Source of the DNA: Torreya grandis
Taxonomy: Eukaryota; Streptophyta; Pinopsida; Cupressales; Taxaceae
DNA length: 64,000 bases
Reading direction: 5' to 3'
Assembly (NCBI GenBank): GCA_037957365.1
Contig: JARHVA010000081.1
Coordinates: 1,461,501 to 1,525,500 of the forward strand
The notes beneath the pieces are model-generated. The model did not search any database. It was not told where the DNA came from and saw only the letters and a list, made by a program, of their open reading frames with translations. Positions within the stretch are counted from its first letter, which is position 1. Every line of letters begins with the position of its first letter. The position numbers were made by a program, and so were the translations under genes. Shown piece by piece: positions 35,418-48,329 of this stretch.

Positions 35418-38400
35418 TGGCACAATTGAAACACCTCTAGGTTATGGGTAGCTTAAGAATGAGGTGAATCTCTAGATAGGGCTAGCTCCCTTGATGTACC
35501 ACTTGTAAATCACTACTACACCTAAACTTTGTGAGGGAAAACAGAGAGAAAATTGAAATTAAACTATAGTAAAGGAGGTGGTACAATAAATTGATTGATG
35601 ACTACTAACCAGTTGCATGTTACACATAAAACCAAAAGACTAATTAAACATACACTTTTTTAATCTAAATCTTCTCACATCAATATTTCATTATGAGGTT
35701 GTGATGAATTTTTAGGCTAGGAGGAATAGACAAGAGACATTGAAAGACACTAGTGAATATATTAACTCAATCAACCTTGATAAATCATAAAACACTTCAC
35801 ATGACGTATAGTAATAATCTTTCAAACTATAAATAGGTGAGAGAATGAGACAATAATGCTAAGGAAACAATAGTCATCACTTAAGCAAAATCAAACATTC
35901 AAGTGAGCACACTATGAATGATAATGGAAAAGGTAAAAATCAATAGTATTTATTGATCCATGTTATGAAAATGAGCATGGATTCACCATACTTAGGTGGA
36001 ACATTATTTACAAAGGCCAAACTAGCTAGTTCTTATAGAAATTAAGAAAGAAAAGAGAAGAAATAAGTCTAATGGTCATAAGGACACTTTTAAAGATGAT
36101 AAAATTAGTTAATTTTGCATGAGAAAGAAATGTGAAATTGACCATGCAAGTTTAGGAAGTACAAGTGTCCATACAAGGCATGAAACTCTTGGAAAGTGGC
36201 ATGAAATTCCTCGTGTTGGCTTAGAAAATTGCCTTCATCATTCACACTTATTTGAACATCCCAAAATTGAATAGGGATAGGTATGATTATTATAATGAGA
36301 GGGAAGGATTTTATACATGCCTATACATGCATTGTTTGTATTCTTGATCATCTAAATTTTTTTGGAAGTGAGCCATCACTACCTGCAGTCAAAGAAACTC
36401 CTTTTTCCCATACCTTGCACACTTGGATTAAAAAAAGGCATCAGTTTTCCATGAAAATTCATAAAATGGAGTGGATTTTTTTTTTAAAATACCATTCATG
36501 GCCTTAGAGGCATCAAACACACCTTAAAAAATCATCCACTTGAAGTTCTCACCCTTCTCACTATCATGTTCACTATGCTAGTTTTGACTGTCTGAGATGA
36601 GAGCTCTAGTAATAACACTTAGGAGTTTTTTCAAGGCATTAAATGGACATAGGGAGTTATAATACGTCTATATATTCCTCCCAAACTTTATTTCATCTCT
36701 TGAATGTTCCTAGAACCTAAAAAATACATAGAATAGTCAAAAAGAGAATTTTTTTACCCTACCCATACAAATTACATACAACTCATCCTAATGGTAGGGA
36801 TCCTTACTGATCCTTATACAACATACAATCCTTGTTCTGGAAAAACTATGCCATTTCAATGCATTAGGTCCTTCATTTCCTTCCTTGGGTCTAGACTAAG
36901 GATTTAAGAGGGTTTTAGGTCATTTCCACTCTTAAGCTTTATTCATAAGAATAAGACATTTGAATTGTAAAAAAAAGACAAAAATAATGATCCTTAGGAC
37001 CCCTGCTAGCATTGATAAACCTCTTGGATCTCCATTCAAATCATTGAAAGAGATATGAGCTTCCAAACCTCTCCTATCAAGTTTATTTCTCCACTTTACA
37101 TAGGCCTAAGTTGGTTTTGATCTCAAGAATGGACTATTTGTGATTTATTTCCATACTAAGAGCTTGATTACATCAAAAATGACCCCAAATACATTCTCTA
37201 ATAGGTTAGAATTATCAACTCATGAGAAAAGTGAAAATGACTCTCCATTTGGCTTTTAGGACTGCCTAGAAGTTTGAGGGTCTTGGCCATCCTATTCGGA
37301 TTCATACTTCTTTGATATGTTTCCATTTTTTATATAGGTTTTTTTCAACTTTAATAACCTTAATACAAGGTTATTTTAGCTTTTGGTCTATTCTTTTGTC
37401 CTCATTTTCCAAAACCTACCAATTTTGACTCTAGGGAAGTACCCTCTATCTAATACTAATCAAAGGATAATTAATCTATTCGCTTAGACCAGGTGACTAT
37501 TTTATGGGATTAATAAAACCATATAGACCCTATGCACAAAAATTTAGGCCCTATTTAGGTTACTTGACCCTCTAAAAGCTTCAAATTCTAAGATAGACTA
37601 TTTGAAGGTAAACTGTGTGACCATTCAACCATATGGAGTATGCGATACTTTATTTGATCCCTTATATATTATAAATATACTTAAAAAAGCCTATATATAA
37701 TTTCATGATCATTATGGATGTGTTACATTCTCTACTTTTCTCTCTAGCCTATCACACACTTCTTCCATACACCTTGCTTAGGTTCACTGTCACTACTCAA
37801 TTACAACTAACTATGTTTCTTGCAGTTAGATATGGGTGAAAATATTATAGGTGTTTATGATATTGAAATATCATAATGTTTTTTCATGACTTATTAAACT
37901 CTCACAAACTTCCCTTAGTGATTTATCATTCTCTAACTCATTCACTTAAACTTGTACCTTGAAGGGATAACATGACTGTAGTAGCCTGTTAGGGACTTGA
38001 GGAATTCTAAATTGAAATTCATCATATTTTTCCACCTCAAAGCCTTTGAAACATTGATCAATTATTTCAATATCTCTTCCAAAAACTAAACATACCCTAT
38101 CCTTTCATACTTTTCCAAAAGTGAGCCTTAAGCAACTCTGAGTTGTAAGCTATAGGGAGACATTTCTCAATGTACAAATTATCACCTTAGAATAGACTCA
38201 AATAGGAGATACTTACCATTATTGACTCTTATTTCTGTCTTATACCTTATTATGAGATCATCAGGGGTTCTCATATTTTTTCAAATATTAAACTTACTCA
38301 AACTAGGCACTTGCACTTCTTGACTTCCTAAGGTAGGGTACTTTGGTTATAGGTGGATAGTTTTTGAATTGATCACACCTGTAGGTGTGAATGGGAGATG

Positions 38401-39827
38401 GAACACAAAATTCCAACCTTATTTACATAACCTTGGATCAATAATTATTTATTAAACCATATAAAACTATTCAATCATAGAGGCATGGTTTGGTATTGTA
38501 ACATTGGATGGAGGGGTCTCTTATAACTCAGACCTGTAGGTAATACTAACTCAATGTAGTGCATAAATATGCAACTGTAGGTTTTTTAGTAACCACCTTC
38601 CACTAGTTATATTAAATCCATATCCTATAAAGGTCTTATCCTATGTAGAGGCTACTAAAATTGTCCATTTAGATTCCCCAAAGCCTTTGGAAACTTTCTC
38701 ATATGACATCCAAAAAAATAATAGGTGCTCTATTTTACACTTTTAGGGAAAAGAGCCTTGAATACTATCATCTCACCTTTTAAGGGTTCCCCACAGCTGG
38801 ACTATCAACTTAGCAACTATCATGGGTTTTTTATAATCCCTTAAACATGTTGGGATCCCAAAAGGAGTCTCATCACTTATTTGGACACTCCTCTATGAAA
38901 TTTTTACTCTCTGTAGTACCACCTATAGGTGGCCATTTTCAAGGTACAGATAGTAAGTATGAGGATGGACATTGGATATGCATTTGCCATTCAAGTCAAT
39001 TGATCTATCCTCATGGTATTGAAATGAAACATCATGATGTTTCAAAACTTGAAACATGATCTCTCACTCCATTTTCAATGTTGAACCCTATTATATAACT
39101 TGTAGGTACGTGCTAATGGCAAGAGACTGAGTGTAGCAAGAAAAGGTTTTCCTCATATTGATCATATACTATTTGATGAACTCCACTTGATCACCCATGT
39201 GATAAATATGTGTCCATCACCAAAGGACTCTTTTTATGTCTATTATGAACATGTTCCAACCCTAACACAACTCATTCAAATAGTAGAAGACACCCCTAGG
39301 AGCATGAAGACCCTTTTTTCTTGCCAAGACTAGTGGAAGGAAAGAAAAGTAATTTTCTTCATTTATTTGATCTTCTAATCAAACTAATCACTGGAATGAG
39401 TGTATGGAAAACCAAGGGACACTCTTAAAATGTCTTCAGCTATAGGAGTTTGTACAATTCTATACACCTCATTAAATTCTCATTTTCTCCAATAAACCTA
39501 CCCTTTTTTTTAGGAACCTACCACTTTTTAGTTATAAATAATTAATAAGATATATGAGGACACATGTCACATGAAATTACCTTTTGGAACCTTCAAATTT
39601 CCCAAGGAGGCTATATAACTCATTTAATACTCTATTAATGACCTTAAAAATGACTCAAAATGATATATTGACTAATTATACTAAGGCTAAGGATAAGATG
39701 GCATGAAATGACATATAATGGCCTATGATACACCTTGTGACAAAATATTAGACCCCTAAAACATTAAAATACAAGTTTTTACCTATAGGGGCCCCAATTT
39801 GACCTATAGGGTCAGATTTGGTCAACA
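35418..39827. repeat. Giant direct repeat (LTR-like), right copy, 4410 bp
   Basis: It begins TGGCACAATTGAAACACC and ends TTGGTCAACA, parallel to 7548-12507. It lacks about 0.5 kb present in the left copy; the gap falls near 39275. Non-coding. Confidence 0.85.
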
Positions 39828-40835
39828 ATACCTTTATACATATTAAATCCATATCATATGCAAACATAAGGATGGATAATATCCATCTTCATTTAATTTC
39901 TCAAGATCCATCATACTTATATCATGCTTCATACTGACTTTCTTGACTTCTTATTATTCAACTTTACATTTTTTTTCACACTATGTAGCCCTTGATGTTT
40001 GTAAAAGAGGCCAAATATCATTATAAAAAATAAATGAAAAAGTTTCCAAACAAGAGATTACCTTTATGAGTACCCAACTTGACATTCTTTCTAAAAAATA
40101 AATTTCAAGGTGGGTTACTTTGTATAGTCTCCATGTTATGAGCACAATTAGACCTTCAATTAGACCTAATTGGGTCTCCAAGTCATTTTCCATCTTTCCT
40201 ATAATGGGTCCATACCTATATGGAATATATAACCCAAAAATCCTCATTAAATGATAGGATATCAACATTTCACATCAAATCAATAAATTTGGTGACTCAA
40301 CTCCATGTATAACTTAATTGATGGTCTTCACACTTACTTCTATTTGTTGATAAGTGTCTCCATGAATCATAATAGAGACACCCCACTCCATAGGGATCTA
40401 TAAAAATACATACTCAAGATATTCCTAGATCTACATGTTCCTTCTCTCTTCCTTGGTTATCATTCTTCCTTCCTTCAACACCCAACTACGCTTGATATCA
40501 TCCTTTTGCTCTTTACTTACCTTTTCAACTTTTGCTACCATCTTACCTTTTAGAGTACTTTAAATAGATGTTGATAAAACATTTTCTTGAAATTTGTTCC
40601 TATTTAATCCTTATTATGATGCAATCAAACCATCTTGACTGATAGGTTGAATATGACTATCTCTAATTGCATTGGGTCTCCATATCCATGTTAGACCCTT
40701 ATTCATTTTAGGATAGAATCTAATAATATGTCCCATACTATGATAGATATAAAAAATAATATTACTAAAATTACCTTTGATCTAATTTCTCCTTATTCCA
40801 TGATCCTATGAAAAATCATTCCTTGAGGCCATTCT
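39828..40835 (-). other. Degenerate SIRE-like internal sequence
   Basis: Blocks near 40350-40450 align with 45690-45790 of the other SIRE-like unit (GTGTCTCCATGAATC is shared). A stretch near 40140-40180 resembles part of the SIRE LTR at 5205-5230. No protein domain is recognised; the region looks rearranged. Confidence 0.5.
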
Positions 40836-41307
40836 ATAATCCTTTACTCTATGACCAAACCTATGGCACATAAAACATTAACCATGGAGTGAGCTTGAAT
40901 GTCTAGATGCATTGGGCTTCCTGACTTGATCTGACCTCCTATTGCCTTTGTCCTTCTTGCTCTCACTAAAGTAACTATCACCCTTCTTGACTTGAGATGG
41001 CTCTTTGTTAATATCCTTGAGAACCACATTTATTTCTTCAAAATACTTCAACTTGACATTGGCTTGTTCAACATCTAACTCTAAGAAACTCAACTTAGAT
41101 TTTGGCATAGAACATTTTCCCTCTTTTGAATTCAAACTTTCCTTTACATCCTTTAGCTAGCTCTTGATATCCTCGATGATATTATTATCTTCTTTGACCA
41201 CTTATTTCAATTCTTGATTCTTTTTCTTTTACTACTTATCTATCTTGTGCTTCTAGGATCACCTTTCAGTTGTTAGGCTTGATCCAAAGGACCAAGCTCT
41301 GATATTA
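40836..41307 (-). pseudogene. SIRE-like gag fragment with CCHC remnant and primer site
   Basis: The minus strand reads a helical, charged stretch (LSFLELDVEQANVKLKYFEE, 41040-41110), as in the coiled-coil part of SIRE-type gag. A zinc knuckle follows at 40836-40877, CFMCHRFGHRVKDY, with CX2CX4H in place and the last cysteine changed to tyrosine. The primer site TAATATCAGAGC (41307-41296) is two bases off TGGTATCAGAGC. Primer site and gag are unusually close, so the N-terminal gag half is missing here, in contrast to the unit at 58704-59419. Confidence 0.72.
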
Positions 41308-41308
41308 A

Positions 41309-44300
41309 TTATTAGAATCACAATAATTGAAAGGGGGGATAAATTAGTGTCCTTAATGCTCTTTTACTTTCACTTCATCATTCATTCATTACCATTCATT
41401 AATCAATATCAACCCAATGTACATAAGCATGAAAAAAGCATTAATCAATCAAAACAATGCATAAACAACTATGAAACATCATATAAGTGGGAAAACCTCA
41501 TGGGGGATAAAACCCACTAAAAGAAATCTTAGACAATATTCATATAAGGAAATGAATCAATATTTAGCTAAGCACAACCCAACAAGGAGCACCAAACCAT
41601 AATTCACCAAGCACCCACTTAGATTTAGCAAGCACCAACTTGCTAGGAGGCACCACCCCCTTGTTGATCAAGCACCCACTCAATCAACACTATGATGACC
41701 TAGTACCCACTTAGCCATAAATTATATGTCCACTTTTTTCTTGATGCTTATCAACACCTAATGATGGTTTTATTCTAATCTCTACAACAACAATGTCATA
41801 CTCAATATTATATCTTATTTGTACACATCAACTACCTCATCATGGACTTATCAACATATTTAGGCCTCTAATACACCTCTACTCATCTATGACAACCTCA
41901 TAGACTTATACTCCATTCATCTCCTCATGAAGGTTCTCTTAATCACATTTTTCCCTCATGGTCTTCTCCTTGACACTCATGATCACATGGTAGTATAATT
42001 CATATGTTACTATTCCCATTCTTTCATCCTCACATACTTATCTTTTCTCTTTGATCACATTCAAAACTACTTCTCACCGAAGCAAATTTGTCATTGCTCA
42101 ATAAGCCCTCTTCTTGACTTGATTAGGTCATATGATCTTGATCCTCATATGTAAAACCTCTATTAAAATTCATCTCTATTCCTATATAATCCTCTAGTGG
42201 TATATAAGACCTTATTATTCTTATCAAGTGTTATATTATTCACTTACACTCTTCACACTCACTACTTCTCTAAATAGGCCTAAAATTGCCTAGTATTTAT
42301 ACAAGTCACTTAATCATATCCTTCTTAGTAGTCAAAACATTATTATCTTATTAGGTATGACATGTAATGTATATTAATACATATCATATACATGGATCAA
42401 ATGTGATTTGAGTCTGTTTAGGTCTGACCTACTTCAATTAGGCCTTATCTCTCCTTTAGGTCTCATGGGGACCTAATTACATTAGGTCTATCTAGTAACA
42501 TGTAAAAAAGATTATCTTAAGACATATTTTTCCTCCATATATTTTAGGATTATTTAAAAAAAAAAAACTAAAATATACCTTATCCAAAATCATATGAGAT
42601 CCATGAGACCTTTTATGTCCAACCACTACTTCAACCACTCCAATAGTATTGTTTATATCAGTTATGTGCATATCCATAAAGTTTACCTTGAATAACTAAA
42701 TCATAAACATATATTTTTTGAAAAAACATGGAAAAAAATCATATATTACTAAACTAAATGACCTTAGGGTCATTAAAAAATTCATATTATGCTTCAACTT
42801 AAGTTATATAGGCTCAAACTCTTCTCTACAAGAAGCTCATTTAGAATTGCCAACTAGTCTCAAAACATAGTCATGGAAACATGAAATTTTGACATATGAT
42901 AGAACCTAATAAATGAATTTTAATGTATAAAAATTATATTATAAACTCCTCAAATAAACCTTAATAAAAATGTCATAATCATTAATGTAAACTATTGGTC
43001 TTGCAGACCAATTTGTTGACCTCTTTCACAATCTTTACTCAACCAAACAAGCCATTTTGGATTCAATGTTACAACCTATTACATGTATGTATCATTAAAT
43101 TACAAAAAATATCATTATGTTCATTATATATATCAACCAATATCATAAAGTCTCAAACCCATCGCTACAACCTACATACCCAAAACTGCTAGTTTGCCTC
43201 GAAGACCAGTCATGGTGGTTCTGAATTTTAACACCTGTGTAGACACATTAAAAATATATTTATGCATGTGAATGATAATATATGATAATTATATAATTAT
43301 TATATATGTATATAACATGGTCATATGGAAATATTTTTGTTGCAGACCAATCTCACAATCTTGCAACTTCATTGTCTCATCTTCACTAAACAGGTCAACT
43401 TATGAGTAACATTTTCATCATTACCATTGACATAAAAAAATACATCAAACATGAACATGTATTAAAGGTATTTTAAAAAAATATCCATGCACTTTTATTT
43501 ATCCCTAGTCCATGTTAGCATATCCCTAATCAATTTCTCACTTCTGTTTGGTTTTCTCACTATCTGCACCACTAGGTTTGTTAGTGATTTGTTAACTTGT
43601 ATGACCGGTTTAACACCCATAAAGGATAGAATGTTATTAAAAAAACCATGGAAATAATATAAAATTATAAATATTCAACCTTTATTAATTTAACAATTTT
43701 TACTTGGTCAACTCTGACTGCTATAACAAATTTATGAGAAATAAGATCTTTCTTGTAGGGTCCACTCACCCACCTGACAAACCAAACACACCTAAAAGTG
43801 ACTAGGGAAGTTAAATACATGATAAAATCACTTAAATATCCATGTTAAACCATTCATATCACTTTATAACAATATATTTCTCATTGGGTCACTATTAGGG
43901 TTTTAGAGAGTGTTAACACTGTTTCTAGTGTTAATGATTATTCATAAAAGATTGCCCCTCATTTCCAAAAATAATGCCTAGAGATATTATCTAAGACCAT
44001 TCCCTATATCTCCTAAATATATATGTCTCCCATTCAAAGTTTTCATGTGCCAATGGACACTTGAAATTCCTTCTCAGATTGAGAACCATCCATTTTGTGC
44101 ACTCAATAGACCTGAAAACACTTTTTCTTGCCTTAACCTTAAAATTTTGATATGAAAATTGGTTAATATACTTGAAACAAAATTACATAACTCTATTAAT
44201 TCACACATATTCATAATTTCCTTGGAAACTAATATTGATACCCCATTTGGTCACCATCTCTCTCTTTATTCTTTAGACCTTTGACCTATAAGTCACAATA

Positions 44301-45253
44301 GGTCTTTAAGTTAACCTTATAAAAACTATCAAAGATCTCAACACCTCATGTCAAAACTCAAAAAATCTCTCTCATGATCAAACACTATCAAGTATTCTTC
44401 ATATGTCTTATCAACAACTCACGTTACTTCATTAGGCCAAGCAAGGTCTAAAGGTGGTCTAGTTGCATACTAAATCTATAGGTCTTACCCATGTATGCTT
44501 ATCCTGAGACTCCTTTGAGTGATCCAAAGCCTTGTAAACATGATCAAACAACCTCATATAGCCTCTTATTTATAGATTAAATAGAACATCTCCATAGCTT
44601 GATGGAGAATATTCAGAGCTCATTACATCTATCTTTGGAGCTCAACTAAGGATCTTTATAGCTCACTATGTTTTATGTCAAGTTTTCAAAACTATTCATG
44701 ACTTCTCAAGCCTTCAAATTCTCTCTTAGTATAAAGATATTAGGTTTCATAGCTTCCTTGTCATATCATGCATGCAAGCTCATACCCCACACACCATGCA
44801 TCTTAAAATAAATGACATCAACCTTGACATAAATGACAACACTTCTCAAAAACATCACCAAACTTCACTATGCACAACTTCTCACAGGTTTTATACTAGG
44901 CTTCTCAAGACACCTTGTACTCAAAAACTAGTAATCAAACATGCTTACCTCAATGATATCAAACAATAACACTTCTTCATACAACAATATCACACCATTA
45001 CAACAATCTCTTTCTGATGACTTGATGTAAACTAGAGCCTCATAACCATGCTTCAATACTCACTTGACCATCATATCCCTTTTGTGACAATTAGGACTCA
45101 CAAGATGAAATAATAACCTCAATGACATCAATGAAAATCTTAGTGACATCAATGATAACTAAAAATTCACCTTATCATATAACTTAATGATCACTCACCA
45201 TGTTCCTTCACAAGATGCACCCTTTTGACATTAATGACAACAACATGCCAAAA
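41309..45253 (-). repeat. SIRE-like LTR (middle copy), shared by two units
   Basis: About 3.9 kb. The high end CATGCCAAAA is followed by CCCCTTTTG, the complement of a polypurine tract; the low end abuts the primer site at 41296-41307. Many blocks match 59482-63011, for instance ATTGGTCTTGCAGACCAAT (about 42990 and 60847), CCAAACAAGCCATTTTGG and the TGACATCAATGA pair near 45123. Non-coding. Confidence 0.82.
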
Positions 45254-45776
45254 AAAACCCCTTTTGTCATTGATGGCAAAACATTCTTCAATCTGATCAC
45301 TCTCATCTCCCCTAATTTGGTCAATATCCCTTCTTGAACTTTCATCCCCTTTGAAATTAATGGCAAAGGGTCATACACACTGCAACATATGGAACCACTC
45401 ATTTCCTCTTTAGTAACTAATCTCAAAAAATTCAAAAGAAATCAGAGCTACCAAGGGCCCCCTTAGACCAAGCATAGTCATCAAATGGACTATGAACCTC
45501 AAGATTACTTACCAAGCTACCAAACTCTTGATATTAACTTAAGAAATAGTAAAACCTGCTTTGTCTTCACAACTTGAGATCACCAAATAAATTAAAAAAA
45601 ATCTCAAACCATATATGCTTATCAACAACTACTCTTGGAGATTATGAACAACTTGAATAACTCCCTCTCAAACTAAACAACAACCATGCTTCTATTTACT
45701 GAAGAGTGTCTCCATGAATCCTAATGAAGTCACCCCTTCTCATAGGGCACTTAAAAAACACAAACTTTGGGGATTA
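45254..45776 (-). other. SIRE-like 3' untranslated region with polypurine tract
   Basis: On the minus strand CAAAAGGGG then a T run (45266-45251) forms the tract next to the LTR start GGCATGTTG. A second tract-like GAAATTTCAAAGGGG block lies near 45340. No coding is seen. Confidence 0.65.
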
Positions 45777-47157
45777 CTAGATATCCATGCTCTCACAAGA
45801 TTTAATATCCTTCAAGATCCTTTTAGGCTTGATTAATCTCTTTGGATTGACCTCTTTATCATCTGTGTGGTCATCAATATGAGCTAATAATGAAAATTCC
45901 TCACTTGATTTCACTTTTGAAGTATGTTCTACCATATAAAATAGTCTACTTGGTCTTGTAGACTGATCATGATTCACTTTTATTGTATTTAGTTTCCACA
46001 CATTTATTTGCCTTCTCTTTTACACTCTAGGGGCTTCAAACTTCTTATTTTAACTTGATGACCTTATAACTCTATTAGGATATAATCTTGAAATGTGTCC
46101 CACATTATGAAAACTATAGAAAATAGCCTCATTCATACCTCCTGACTAATGATTCCTTTCATAATTCCATGCATATTCATTCTTAGATGGTCTTCTACAC
46201 TCTCTTACTCTATGACCAAACTAATTGCATGCATAATAGTAACCATTAAATGAATTAACATACCTCATAACATTAAGTTGTCTGATTGGTCTCTTCATGT
46301 TGACCTTCTTGTCTTTATTAGCCTTCTCCTTGACTTGAAATTCCTCCTTTTGGTATTATTTGAAACCGAGACTTGTCTTATCACTTACATACTTTTGACT
46401 ACTCAAGATGTCATCTAGAGCCTCAATACTCTTTTCAAACCTCTCATAGGTCTTCATATTGCTAGTTGCTTGATCCAATTCTAAATTTAAGAACTATATT
46501 TTTGATGCATACTTAGTGCATTCTTATTCCTTAAACTTTAGGCTAGCAATGACTATCTCCATCTGGGTCTCAACTTGATTGATGATCTCATCATGCTCTT
46601 TGGATGTGTTACTCAGTCTCTCTTTAAACAAACCTATATGATCTTCATAGCCCTTAACTAATGATCTTAGTCTGTGATTCTTCCTTGTTTAGAACTTCAA
46701 ATCCTCTAGAGCACTTATCAATTCTACCTAAAGATTCACTTTAGCCTCTTCTTCATATAATTCTTCATCATCCATAAGGCATTTCCCTTTTGAGGAACCT
46801 TCATTATCTATTTCTATAGCCATGAATAAGGTTTTATTTTTGTCATGTTCATGTTCATTACTATCATCATCACTATCAGATGATGATGTGTCACTTACAT
46901 CAGATGAGTTATTATCTTCTTTGGTATAGAATCTTCTTTTGTTTTTGAATGACCCTTTTCTACCTTCATACTTCCTGAAATATTTTTTGCTTTTGTCAGA
47001 CTTAAAGACATTCTTATCATCACCATGATGTTCATCATGCTTAGTCTTATCCTTATTAGGACACTTAGATACAAAATGACCAATCTTACAATAGTTGAAA
47101 CATTTGAAAGAAAAATTACCCTTGTACTTACCATATCCAAACCTCAATTTTAAAAAA
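45777..47157 (-). pseudogene. SIRE-like gag, C-terminal half
   Basis: Minus strand, high to low. A 150-codon open stretch holds GYGKYKGNFSFKCFNYCKIG and HFVSKCPNKDK, a zinc knuckle (47060-47101) whose CXXCG core is shifted by two substitutions, then a lysine-rich basic stretch and an acidic serine run (SSSDSDDDSNEHEHD). After that come the coiled coil (RLRSLVKGYEDH..LELDQATSN), EALDDILSSQKYVSDKT, and two more knuckle remnants near 46195-46240 (YACN*FGHRVREC) and 46078-46125 (FYSFHNVGH). This order is characteristic of SIRE/Maximus gag. It is the downstream half of the gene at 58704-59419; the gypsy element at 47163-58698 separates them and the frame is continuous across it once one AACAT copy is removed. 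Confidence 0.88.
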
Positions 47158-47162
47158 AACAT
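47158..47162. other. Target-site duplication AACAT, left copy
   Basis: Identical to 58699-58703 and directly outside both LTR ends of the Tat-like element. Confidence 0.92.
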
Positions 47163-48305
47163 TGTAGACACCAAAATTACATCACACACATGCGTAATTC
47201 CCTATGTCAAAACCCCCCTTGAGCCCCTTTTCAATAATAATAATTAGACTCTCTAACCCATGATTTTACCCCTCACACATTAACTTAATTTAAAATATTT
47301 ATTAAAGTTAATTAAAAACCACTTATGCCACCTTACCTAGGCACCTCATCCTAAGTCTAATTCTTACCCTCTGAGTCACCTCAAGACTTAGTCCCCTTAT
47401 CCTAACTACCCATGACTTATTCTCACCCCAAGAATAAATTCCTAACCAACTATGTCCTTCTTAACCTTCTATTTCTACCATTTCCTAATGGATACCACAC
47501 TTGGCATGAGAAAGAACAAAAAACAAGCTAAAAATAGCCCTTTTAGCTATTCTCATGCCATTGACATCAGTCAACCCATGGACAATGTCGGTGGGATTAC
47601 TGACATTGATTACTTAAGCCAAACTCCAAAATAATTTTTAGGTCATTAAAAATAGAGAAAACTCATTTTTATTCATATAAAAGCTTTATTCAACAAGCCT
47701 TATAGGAGCCATCCATTTGGCACTTATCATTCAATCACCTCTTTATCTAAGTACATCATGTATTTTGTAAGTCTTTTAAGTAGTTACTTTATAATCACTT
47801 TATATCTACTATTTATTATTTTACACACTCCTGATCAAACCCCCATGAGGGAGTTTTAAATCTTCCCCACTTATTCTTCCTTGTTTTAACACACCAAACC
47901 TCTGACCAAATCCATCCAAATAATACACTCTATCTCTCACAAATCTCCCCAACCTTCTAGACCTGACCAAAACCATTTCTCGGACCTAGAAAAGCCTTCT
48001 ACAAGATCCTAAGAAATTATTGCCCATACGTAGCCTAACTAACATCAACAACTATGGATTTTTAATAAGGTCTCTAAAACCTACCTAGACAACTTCCAAA
48101 ATATAAACTGACTATACCACCTACACTCTATTACTCTCTATTGCACTTAGGTTTCAAATAATGGTAGTCCTCCCTAGCCAAAGAGGATTTGTCAAAATTT
48201 ATGGATATGGCATGAAAACCAATCTAGGTTCATTCTAATCACTTATCCCTATCCTTCTTCTCTATTTTTCTTTTGACTTGAAACAGACACAATTTTAGCA
48301 AAACA
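47163..48305 (+). repeat. 5' LTR of the Tat-like element (1143 bp)
   Basis: TGTAGACACC..AGCAAAACA. It aligns with 57339-58698 but lacks three segments found there: about 125 bp near 57859-57983, the long CT tract, and about 55 bp near 58376-58430. Confidence 0.92.
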
Positions 48306-48329
48306 TTTCTAGCACACCCGATGGGACCC
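48306..48329 (+). other. Primer-binding-site region of the Tat-like element
   Basis: TTTCTAGCACACCCGATGGG follows the LTR end directly. Position and CCCGATGGGACC wording fit a gypsy primer site; which tRNA is complementary was not established. Confidence 0.6.

Larger units (their letters stand above)
7548..39827. mobile_element. Giant-LTR element, probably a non-autonomous LTR retrotransposon, split by an array insertion
   Basis: The two direct repeats at 7548-12507 and 35418-39827 align along their full length and stop together at TGG..ACA termini. Excluding the 20.9-kb array, the internal domain is only about 2 kb (12508-14109 plus 35001-35417), with one decayed minus-strand ORF. LTRs near 5 kb with a short non-enzymatic interior resemble large retrotransposon derivatives (LARDs) or the Tat/Ogre group. 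Orientation is unresolved: TTGGTGACTC follows the left repeat by two bases, a good plus-strand primer site, but TGGTGACTC also lies on the minus strand at 35318-35326, next to the ORF start. The outer flanks CCAAG and ATACC do not match as a target-site duplication. Confidence 0.68.

Noticed and set aside
40270..40279. TGGTGACTC near 40271 as a third primer site
   Set aside because: The surrounding sequence aligns with internal SIRE-like sequence near 45630 and no LTR end precedes it; taken as chance.
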